Assembly: GCA_946480685.1 (NCBI GenBank) | Contig: CAMLLI010000177.1 | Location: forward strand, 1 to 7,610 | Direction: 5' to 3' | Length of the DNA stretch: 7,610 nt | From: an uncultured Flammeovirgaceae bacterium | GTDB taxonomy: Bacteria; Bacteroidota; Bacteroidia; Cytophagales; Cyclobacteriaceae | Shown: positions 1-5,241 of the stretch, one piece after another | How positions within the stretch are numbered: the stretch's first letter is position 1 | How the letters are laid out: every line of letters starts with the position of its first letter | The notes under the pieces: model-generated | Seen by the model: only the letters and a program-made list of their open reading frames with translations | Database searches by the model: none | Told to the model about the DNA's origin: nothing | Made by a program: the position numbers and the translations under genes

Positions 1-2
1 CC

Positions 3-590
3 GGTATAGTGTTTACACGACAATCGCGGCCATCGCTTTCATCCTTTGGCGCAGAGTCGTGGCTGCCATCGCTTGTTTCGCAGGCAGTGGTGCGTTCACT
101 GGGCCCGCTTATTACAGGGTTGATCTGTGCAGGAAAATTAGGATCGAACATGGGAGCTGAGTTAGGAAGCATGCGGGTAACAGAACAGATCGATGCTATG
201 GAAGTATCGGGCACCCGGCCGTTCTCTTATTTAGTAGCGAGTCGTGTTACAGCTGCTACATTGATGTTACCGTTCCTGGTTGTATTTGCAGATACAACGG
301 CATTGCTGGGTTCGTTTCTCACGGTAAACTTTACGAATAACTCCAGCTTTCAGCTATACTTTAATGATGTAGCAGTATCCATCACCTATGTAGATATATT
401 TTCTTCACTTATTAAAGCAGCCTTCTTTGGTTTTGCTATAGGTGTTGTTGCATGTTATGCAGGCTATCATGCAGAACGTGGCACTGCAGGCGTAGGTAAA
501 GCGGCCAACACAGCTGTGGTGGCTTCCATGATCCTGATCTTTGTTATCGATTTGTTGAGTCTTCAGTTCATAAATCTTTTCAGACGATGA
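3..590 (+). CDS. mlaE: MlaE-family lipid ABC transporter permease (5' truncated by window edge)
   Basis: This is the integral inner-membrane permease of an MCE-type phospholipid transporter. The frame is open from the first complete codon, so the true start lies before the window; the GTG at 9 falls inside the conserved G-I-V-F-T-x-Q-S-R segment and is not a start. Numbering from codon 9, the family core appears as LGPLITGLICAGKLGS (31-46), AELGSMRVTEQIDAMEVSG (50-68) and the PF-x-YLV-x-SR stretch (71-79), the most conserved region of the MlaE/TIGR00056 family. Hydrophobic segments near 82-103, 135-151 and 168-188 fit the family's last membrane helices. The gene ends with FINLFRR, and its TGA overlaps the next ATG by 4 nt (ATGA), which suggests translational coupling to the ATPase. 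Family membership is seen directly; the lipid substrate is inferred from homologues. Roughly the first 50-60 residues should be missing. Confidence 0.93.
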   Translation, partial: GIVFTRQSRPSLSSFGAESWLPSLVSQAVVRSLGPLITGLICAGKLGSNMGAELGSMRVTEQIDAMEVSGTRPFSYLVASRVTAATLMLPFLVVFADTTALLGSFLTVNFTNNSSFQLYFNDVAVSITYVDIFSSLIKAAFFGFAIGVVACYAGYHAERGTAGVGKAANTAVVASMILIFVIDLLSLQFINLFRR

Positions 591-1372
591 GACAGGAATC
601 AGCAACGGCATCTATACCCGAAAAAGAAGTTGCTTCGGCATCGGATGTAGTAGTGCGTATACAACATCTGAAAAAATCATTTGGTGACACGCATGTGTTG
701 CGCGATGTAAACCTGGACCTGCACGCAAGTGAAAACCTTGTTATACTCGGCCGATCGGGCACCGGTAAATCTGTACTTATTAAATGTATGGTTGGGCTTA
801 TCAAACCCGACAGCGGCTCGATACATATACTCAACTACGATGTACTGAAGCTGAATGAAAAGGAAATGAATGAACTGCGCCTGCACGTTGGCTTTTCATT
901 TCAGGGAAGTGCACTATACGATTCCATGACGGTGCGCGAAAACCTGGAGTTTCCGCTGAAGCGCAACCTGGGTATATATGATCCCAAAGAATTAAAGGCT
1001 CGTGTGGTTGATGCCCTGGAAGATGTAGGCTTGGAGAATGCGATCGACAAAATGCCGGCAGAACTTTCCGGTGGTATGAAGAAGCGCATTGGTATAGCGC
1101 GCACACTCATACTGAAGCCGAAGATTATGCTTTATGATGAGCCTACTGCAGGACTTGACCCAATCACTTCGATCGAGATCAACGAACTGATTGTAAAGGT
1201 ACGCGACAAGTATAAAACGTCTTCGATCATTATTACGCACGACATCAGCAGCGCGCGCCACACAGCTGATCGTGTTATAGCATTGGTAGGAGGCTATAGT
1301 AAATATGAAGGTACGTTTGATGAGATCAGGCAAACGACCGATCCGGAATTAGAACCATTCTTTAATTATTAG
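587..1372 (+). CDS. mlaF: MlaF-family ABC transporter ATPase
   Basis: This is the cytoplasmic ATPase that energises the MlaE permease, 261 aa, close to the family's usual size. All nucleotide-binding motifs are intact: Walker A GRSGTGKS (55-62), Q-loop Gln106 in FSFQGSALYDSMTVREN, signature LSGGMKKR (160-167), Walker B MLYDEP (181-186) with catalytic Glu185, D-loop GLDP (189-192) and H-loop His218 in IITHD. The SGGMKKR signature and the SALYDSMTVRENL stretch are typical of the MlaF branch rather than of generic importers. About 20 residues precede the ABC core; they are Ala/Ser/Glu rich and look like a flexible tail. The start is set by the ATGA overlap with the mlaE stop, with no Shine-Dalgarno sequence. 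mlaD follows after 5 nt, so the three genes are very likely co-transcribed. Confidence 0.96.
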   Translation: MRQESATASIPEKEVASASDVVVRIQHLKKSFGDTHVLRDVNLDLHASENLVILGRSGTGKSVLIKCMVGLIKPDSGSIHILNYDVLKLNEKEMNELRLHVGFSFQGSALYDSMTVRENLEFPLKRNLGIYDPKELKARVVDALEDVGLENAIDKMPAELSGGMKKRIGIARTLILKPKIMLYDEPTAGLDPITSIEINELIVKVRDKYKTSSIIITHDISSARHTADRVIALVGGYSKYEGTFDEIRQTTDPELEPFFNY

Positions 1373-1377
1373 TAATT

Positions 1378-2385
1378 ATGAAAACAAACGAAATAAGTCA
1401 GGATATAAAACTCGGAATATTTGTATTGGCCGGGTTGGCGATCTTTATCGCCACTGTATTCTTCATCGGAAGTGAGAACAGTATATTCAGCAGAACGTTT
1501 ACGGTTGTATCAATCTTTAAAAATGTAGAAGGTCTTAAGGAGGGCGACAACGTGTGGCTTTCCGGAGTAAAGATCGGTACAGTAAAAGATGTACGCATTG
1601 TATCGGAAGGTAAAGTTGTAGTACAACTTCAGCTGAAAGAACGCCAGAACGAATTCATTAGCAAAAATGCAACGGCCTATATAGGGTCTGACGGTTTGGT
1701 GGGAAATAAAATTGTCGTAGTGCGACCCGGTAACGCAGCCAATCATATTGCAGACAATGATACCATTAATGCAGCATCGCCTACCGACACACAGGAGCTC
1801 ATAAATATAGCCAAAGATGTAGGTCAGAATACAAAATTACTCACGGGCGACTTGCAGGTGATTTCACAAAAAGTTAAGAACGGGCAAGGTATAGTAGGTG
1901 AGTTGCTGAACGATGGCGCTTTTGCTCAGGACCTTCGTAACACCGTAACGAATCTACGTCTGGCCGGCAACAATATGAATCGCGCTACAGCCGAGTTAAA
2001 CGGTCTGGTATACGAAATGAAAAACGGAGATGGCGTAATCAACCGTCTGCTATATGACACCAGCATGGCCGGTACATTTGATGCGGCACTGGTTAACGTA
2101 AAAAAAGTATCTGCCAACACGGCGAAGATTGCCGAAGATCTGAAAGATGTAGTAGCGAAGGTTAACAGTAACGATAATGCGCTTGGACTTCTGCTGGCCG
2201 ATACAACTTTTGCGCAACGCATGGAGAACACCTTGATAAATGCTGAAAGCGCTTCAAACAAACTGGATGAAAACATGGAGGCGATGCAGCATAATTTCCT
2301 GTTGCGTGGCTACTTCAAGAAGAAGCGTAAAGCTGAAGAAAAGGAACGCGCGAAATTAGCGCCTCCATCGCCCAGTGGTATATAG
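1378..2385 (+). CDS. mlaD: MlaD/MCE-domain lipid-binding protein
   Basis: This is the substrate-binding subunit of the transporter, anchored in the inner membrane and exposed to the periplasm; in known systems MlaD forms a hexameric ring through which lipid passes. The protein has 335 aa: a short cytoplasmic tail, one membrane helix (about 13-31, KLGIFVLAGLAIFIATVFFIG), and an MCE domain (about 40-118) with the hallmark VEGLKEGDNVWLSGVKIGTV and a later GLVGNKIVVVRPG. The long C-terminal part is predicted helical and carries three diverged repeats spaced exactly 48 residues apart (from 167, 215 and 263; see the repeat entry). It ends with LLRGYFKKKRKAEEKERAK, a basic tail I recall from Bacteroidota MCE proteins. 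No mlaC or mlaB follows, as is usual in this phylum, so the partners beyond the membrane are unknown from this window. The 119 nt after the stop hold no clear terminator. Confidence 0.94.
   Translation: MKTNEISQDIKLGIFVLAGLAIFIATVFFIGSENSIFSRTFTVVSIFKNVEGLKEGDNVWLSGVKIGTVKDVRIVSEGKVVVQLQLKERQNEFISKNATAYIGSDGLVGNKIVVVRPGNAANHIADNDTINAASPTDTQELINIAKDVGQNTKLLTGDLQVISQKVKNGQGIVGELLNDGAFAQDLRNTVTNLRLAGNNMNRATAELNGLVYEMKNGDGVINRLLYDTSMAGTFDAALVNVKKVSANTAKIAEDLKDVVAKVNSNDNALGLLLADTTFAQRMENTLINAESASNKLDENMEAMQHNFLLRGYFKKKRKAEEKERAKLAPPSPSGI
1876..2307 (+). repeat. Three 48-residue repeats inside the MlaD C-terminal region
   Basis: Three copies begin at residues 167, 215 and 263 of MlaD, exactly 144 nt apart with no indels. 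The shared pattern is [KN]-N/S-G/N-[QD]-[GN]-x-[ILV]-x-x-LL-x-D followed by x-x-[FM]-A-x-x-x-x-[NA]-[TA]-[VL]. The Asp residues at 179, 227 and 275 align, and copies one and three share FAQ and NT at equal positions. DNA identity between copies is low, so this is an old protein repeat rather than a recent duplication. Similar G-x-L-G-x-LL-x-D motifs occur in other MCE proteins; a role in extending the helical barrel is inference. Confidence 0.7.
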
Positions 2386-2504
2386 TAGCACGGGTATAAA
2401 CATCCACAAGAATAAAGCAAAGTATAGCAGGAACAACGGCACAGTGTTTTATTTATAGCGAAGTGAGGATTCAGATTAACAAAAATTTAAAAACCCTTAA
2501 TACC

Positions 2505-3041
2505 ATGGAAAAAGCAACAAGTACCAGAAGAGCATCTTCCAAGGAGAACTCTTCTGAATTAGAAGAATTTTTTATCGACAGCCTGAAAGACATTTATTGG
2601 GCTGAGAAGCATTTGACAAAAGCATTGGCAAAAATGCAGAAGGCTGCAACATCTGAAGAACTTGCCAGTGCATTTGCAGATCACCTTACAGTAACACAGG
2701 AACACGTGGCACGCGTAGAAAAAGTATTTGAACTGCTGGATAAAAAACCACAGGCAAAAAAATGCGAAGCAATGGAAGGCCTGATCAAAGAAGGTGAAGA
2801 TATAATTTCAGAGACGGAGAAAGGTTCTGCTACACGGGATGTAGGATTGATCCTGGCAGCCCAAAAAGTTGAGCACTACGAAATCGCTACCTATGGTGGT
2901 TTGGCACAACTTGCCAAAACTATGGGGCGCGAGGATATCAAAGAGATACTCGGTCAGACGCTGGATGAAGAAAAGCAGGCAGACGAACTGCTGACATCAC
3001 TGGCAGAAGCTGACATTAACGAAGCTGCAGAGCAGGAATAG
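2505..3041 (+). CDS. DUF892 (YciE/YciF-type) ferritin-like protein
   Basis: This is a 178-aa ferritin-like four-helix protein of the DUF892 family (E. coli YciE/YciF), which is associated with stress responses and probable di-metal binding; the biochemical function of the family is not settled. The frame is open from a GTG at 2463, but the ATG at 2505 is chosen because an AT-rich leader precedes it and homologues begin with a short Lys/Thr/Ser-rich tail like the one here. The core starts at SELEEFFIDSLKDIYWAEKHL (17-37). Plausible metal ligands by position are Glu34, Glu66 (TQEHV), Glu123 and Glu126 (VEHYE) and Glu155 (LDEEK). LAAQKVEHYEIATYGGL (117-133) is the family's most recognisable block. 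The gene stands alone between the mlaD operon and a strong terminator. The 119 nt upstream (2386-2504) must hold its promoter, but I see no convincing TAnnTTTG element there. Confidence 0.92.
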   Translation: MEKATSTRRASSKENSSELEEFFIDSLKDIYWAEKHLTKALAKMQKAATSEELASAFADHLTVTQEHVARVEKVFELLDKKPQAKKCEAMEGLIKEGEDIISETEKGSATRDVGLILAAQKVEHYEIATYGGLAQLAKTMGREDIKEILGQTLDEEKQADELLTSLAEADINEAAEQE

Positions 3042-3064
3042 GTTCCCATCCCCTATACAGCCAG

Positions 3065-3093
3065 AAGTCAGGATGTAACGTCCTGACTTTTTT
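3065..3093 (+). terminator. Intrinsic terminator after the DUF892 gene
   Basis: A perfect 9-bp stem (3065-3073 with 3081-3089, AAGTCAGGA/TCCTGACTT) with a 7-nt loop is followed by a run of T up to 3093. It lies 24 nt after the DUF892 stop codon. Its U-tract ends only 22 nt before the GTG of the topoisomerase gene. Confidence 0.88.
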
Positions 3094-3115
3094 ATTACCA
3101 CAAAACATTACTGCC

Positions 3116-4198
3116 GTGAATATAGCCTTAACCCATAAGGAGTTTATACGCATAAACCGTAACTACGAGCGGGCTGCTAAAGCGGTCGCTTTAAAGTATG
3201 TAAGCGATAACAGTCCGGGTATAGTGCGTATGCGCAAAGGCACAGGCTATGTATACTTGCTGGATCGCAAGCCCGTGCGTAACAAAAAAGACCTGGAGCG
3301 TATCAAGAAACTTGCTATACCGCCATCATGGTCGAGTGTATGGATCTGTGCCGATGAGGTCGGCCATATACAAGCTACAGGTTACGACCTGCGTAATCGT
3401 AAACAGTATCGCTATCATGCGTTGTGGACTGCGCTTCGGAACGAAACTAAATTTCACAGACTATATGAATTTGGCAAAGCACTGCCCGCACTGCGTTTGC
3501 GACTGGAAGAAGACTTGAACAAGAAAACGCTTTGTGAAGAAAGAGTTATCGCTACCGTTATCGCGTTAATGGAGCGCACCTATATACGTGTAGGCAATGA
3601 GGGATATGAAAAACTTTACGGCTCGTATGGACTCACAACGTTGAAAGATAAACACGTGGCAATCGATGGGAGTAAACTTGAATTCTCCTTCAAAGGGAAG
3701 AAAGGAATCTTTCAACGTATATCTATAAAAAATAAACGGCTGGCCAACATCGTGAAGCAATGTCGCGAAATACCAGGTAAAGAACTTTTTCAATATTATG
3801 ATGCCAACGGAATCCGTAAACCTATTGATTCTGGAATGGTAAATAGCTATATTCATGATGCAACCGGATTTGACTTCACTGCTAAAGATTTCAGAACGTG
3901 GGCAGGCTCATTGCACTTTCTGCGCGAGCTGAAATCGCTCGGTGATGTAACAACCGACAGTGATTGCAAAAAGAATATTTTACAGGCACTCGATGCCGTG
4001 AGTAAAAAGCTTGGCAACACGCGCATGATCTGCCGTAAATACTATGTACATCCGACACTTGTAAAACTATACGAAGAACGAAACCTGAAACGCTACCTTG
4101 ATGACCTCGACACCATAGAAGAACCCGATGGCAAAGCAGACCTGACAGGAGATGAGAAGATATTGATGAAAGTGCTAAAGCTAGCTGCTAGCCACTAG
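3116..4198 (+). CDS. DNA topoisomerase IB (poxvirus/bacterial type)
   Basis: This is a 360-aa type IB topoisomerase, which relaxes supercoils by nicking one strand through a 3'-phosphotyrosyl intermediate without ATP. The N-terminal domain shows SPGIVRMRKGTGYVYLLD (33-50), IPPSWSSVWIC (69-79) and the HIQATGYDLRNRKQYRYH block (84-101). The catalytic domain has all expected residues: Arg158 (IRVGNE), Lys195 (FKGKKG), Arg260 (KDFRTWAGS), Asn301 (LGNT) and the nucleophile Tyr310 (KYYVHP; Tyr309 is the neighbour). Asn at 301 replaces the His of the vaccinia enzyme, as in other bacterial members such as the Deinococcus enzyme. The start is GTG; no in-frame ATG lies between the upstream terminator and this codon, and the next Met (39) would cut into the conserved core. 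The last five codons (LAASH) come from the start of an intergenic 7-bp repeat cluster, so the natural C-terminus may have been altered there. Confidence 0.95.
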   Translation: MNIALTHKEFIRINRNYERAAKAVALKYVSDNSPGIVRMRKGTGYVYLLDRKPVRNKKDLERIKKLAIPPSWSSVWICADEVGHIQATGYDLRNRKQYRYHALWTALRNETKFHRLYEFGKALPALRLRLEEDLNKKTLCEERVIATVIALMERTYIRVGNEGYEKLYGSYGLTTLKDKHVAIDGSKLEFSFKGKKGIFQRISIKNKRLANIVKQCREIPGKELFQYYDANGIRKPIDSGMVNSYIHDATGFDFTAKDFRTWAGSLHFLRELKSLGDVTTDSDCKKNILQALDAVSKKLGNTRMICRKYYVHPTLVKLYEERNLKRYLDDLDTIEEPDGKADLTGDEKILMKVLKLAASH

Positions 4199-4404
4199 CT
4201 GCCAGCTGATAGAGGGGTGAGCGAGGGGGATGAGTGTGTGCATATATACACCCTATAAGCTCAGCACCAGAAGCTAGTCGCCAGTAACAAATATATAGCA
4301 TCACGCACCGTTCTCACACGCATGCCTTTCCAGTAGCCAGAGGCCAGCAGCTTGCAGCCCTGTATTCTTCTCGCAGCTCGCAGCTAAAAGCTCACAGCTA
4401 ATTA
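4174..4404. repeat. Degenerate heptanucleotide repeat clusters in the intergenic region
   Basis: Four clusters of 7-bp units fill much of the gap between the topoisomerase and DUF4286 genes. Cluster one: CTAGCTG, CTAGCCA, CTAGCTG, CCAGCTG (4181-4208, perhaps from 4174). Cluster two: CCAGAAG, CTAGTCG, CCAGTAA (4267-4287). Cluster three: CCAGTAG, CCAGAGG, CCAGCAG, CTTGCAG (4330-4357). Cluster four: CTCGCAG, CTCGCAG, CTAAAAG, CTCACAG, CTAATTA (4370-4404). Units share C-Y-N-N-N-N-G, mostly CYAGNNG or CTNNCAG. Within each cluster the units run head to tail without slips. No ORF or stable single hairpin explains them. The function is unknown. Confidence 0.75.
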
Positions 4405-4406
4405 AG

Positions 4407-4414
4407 TATCTTTA
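4407..4414 (+). promoter_or_regulatory. Likely -7 promoter element, leaderless start of the DUF4286 gene
   Basis: TATCTTTA matches the Bacteroidota -7 consensus TAnnTTTG at 7 of 8 positions (last base A for G). It ends 4 nt before the ATG at 4419, so transcription would begin at or beside the start codon. I see no matching -33 TTG at the usual spacing; the heptamer repeat occupies that position. Confidence 0.4.
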
Positions 4415-4418
4415 CGGC

Positions 4419-4721
4419 ATGCTACTATACAACGTAACGGTCGGGATCGACAAAGAAATAGAACAGGAATGGCTGGACTGGATGAAACAACAGTATATAC
4501 CTGTAGTAATGAAAACAGAGATGTTTACAGATTGGAAGATGTATAAGGTGCTGCACGACCAGGAAGATAATTCGGTTTCCTATAGCGTACAATACTTTGC
4601 AGCAGATATCCAGGAGGTTTTAAACTTTGTGGAGAAAGTTGAGCCGGAGCTGAATAAAGAATTTCAGAAGCGGTTTAAAGATCGGCACGTAGCGTTTCGA
4701 ACACTTCTCGAAGAAGTCTGA
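4419..4721 (+). CDS. DUF4286 family small protein
   Basis: This 100-aa protein resembles the DUF4286 family, small cytoplasmic proteins common in Bacteroidota with no known function. The family pattern is visible: an opening strand with MLLYNVTVGIDKEIEQEWLDWM (a V-x-I-D..I..EWL-x-WM signature), an IP-VM-K-x-MF-x-x-W-KMYKVL middle (about 27-45), SYSVQYFAAD (54-63), and a C-terminal helix ending in KDRHVAFRTLLEEV. The arrangement suggests a ferredoxin-like alpha/beta dimer, which is inference. No signal peptide or membrane segment is present. The start is the ATG just after the TATCTTTA element. A small hairpin (4703-4717) overlaps its 3' end, but the T-run begins about 13 nt later, so it is not a convincing terminator. 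The next gene follows after 74 nt in the same direction and may be co-transcribed. Confidence 0.85.
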   Translation: MLLYNVTVGIDKEIEQEWLDWMKQQYIPVVMKTEMFTDWKMYKVLHDQEDNSVSYSVQYFAADIQEVLNFVEKVEPELNKEFQKRFKDRHVAFRTLLEEV

Positions 4722-4795
4722 AACGAAATAATTTTTGCTTTTGTTTATACTTCGTCTCTGTTCTTGTGTTTGAGTCTTAATAACTTCTCATATAT

Positions 4796-5077
4796 ATGAA
4801 CGTCAGGAAGATTAGTCCCGAAGAAATTCCGATGGTGCATTTTACGCATCAGGATGTACTGCGTGATGAAGAACAAAAAGTACTTCGTGCACACAAACTT
4901 GTTAAAGCGGTAATGATCAGCAATCTTGAACATCAGGATGTAGGGCTGATCATGCAACTGGAGGATGGTGAAGTAATTGAAACGTTCTCAAACCTTATCG
5001 ACTTTGCCGATAACTATGTTGAGGTGAAGGGCGGTTCGTTTATACCGGTTTGGGCGATTGTGGATGTTGAGGCTTAG
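4796..5077 (+). CDS. Small uncharacterised protein, possible Sm/SH3-like fold
   Basis: I cannot assign this 93-aa protein to a named family. It is acidic, soluble and lacks a signal peptide or membrane helix. An N-terminal part rich in charged residues, probably helical (about 8-35), is followed by what look like beta strands: KAVMIS (37-42), VGLIMQLEDGEVIET (49-63), a NLIDF turn (66-70), YVEVKGG (74-80) and IPVWAIVDVEA (83-93). The order strand - LxDGE - strand - short turn - strand - final strand with an AI-x-x-V ending resembles the layout of Sm/Hfq-like and Rof-like barrels, where a last strand (KHAIS-x-V in Hfq) closes the ring. This is a shape argument only; no RNA-binding residue is proven. 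The ATG sits in an AT-rich context (CATATATATG) with no Shine-Dalgarno sequence. The codon use and length suggest a real gene, and the bidirectional terminator downstream closes the transcription unit. Confidence 0.7.
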   Translation: MNVRKISPEEIPMVHFTHQDVLRDEEQKVLRAHKLVKAVMISNLEHQDVGLIMQLEDGEVIETFSNLIDFADNYVEVKGGSFIPVWAIVDVEA

Positions 5078-5083
5078 GTAAAA

Positions 5084-5145
5084 ATTGGAAGATTATAAGA
5101 TTTGAAGATTGGAAAATTTTAGAGATTACAAAAATTCAAACAATT
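5084..5145. repeat. Degenerate octanucleotide (ATTNNAAG) repeat
   Basis: Directly after the small gene, four 8-bp units run in phase: ATTGGAAG, ATTATAAG, ATTTGAAG, ATTGGAAA (5084-5115). They then decay into 9-nt-spaced ATT-starting units (ATTTTAGAG, ATTACAAAA, ATTCAAACA) up to about 5145. The stretch is purine/AT rich and non-coding. It differs from the 7-bp clusters upstream in both unit length and sequence. The remainder of this gap (5146-5185) shows nothing I can name. Confidence 0.6.
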
Positions 5146-5185
5146 ACTCTTTGAGGTTTTTGAGCCTGTCCTGTTGTGAGGTATA

Positions 5186-5223
5186 AAAGCAATCTCCTTA
5201 TTCCTCTGTAGGGAGATTGCTTT
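5186..5223. terminator. Bidirectional intrinsic terminator between convergent genes
   Basis: A perfect 12-bp stem (5186-5197 with 5212-5223, AAAGCAATCTCC/GGAGATTGCTTT) encloses a 14-nt loop. T-rich sequence follows the stem on both strands (TTTCTTTAAA on +, TTTTAT on -). It lies between the small gene ending at 5077 and the secreted-protein gene ending at 5242 on the opposite strand, where a shared terminator is expected. Confidence 0.85.
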
Positions 5224-5241
5224 CTTTAAATACTTAACTAC

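Noticed and set aside
1926..2276. A 116-codon open frame on the - strand opposite mlaD
   Set aside because: It lies wholly inside a confidently identified gene, and its product is a low-complexity Ser/Phe/Leu-rich sequence with no family resemblance. The same applies to other antisense frames over mlaF, the topoisomerase and the oligopeptidase.
2463..2504. GTG start giving a 14-residue longer DUF892 protein
   Set aside because: The extension is unlike the family's usual N-terminus, and the ATG at 2505 has a typical AT-rich leader.
4174..4404. Heptamer clusters as a CRISPR array or iteron-type replication origin
   Set aside because: Units are contiguous 7-mers without spacers, are too degenerate for a CRISPR, and no cas or replication gene is nearby. 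They are also too diverged for typical iterons.
4703..4717. Small hairpin ACTTC/GAAGT at the end of the DUF4286 gene as a terminator
   Set aside because: The 5-bp stem lies inside the coding sequence and the T-run begins about 13 nt later, so it does not have terminator geometry.
4847..4942. Direct repeat of CATCAGGATGTA at 4847 and 4931
   Set aside because: Both copies encode HQDV in the same gene, in frame and 28 codons apart, and the flanking residues do not align. It is more likely coincidence than a duplicated domain.
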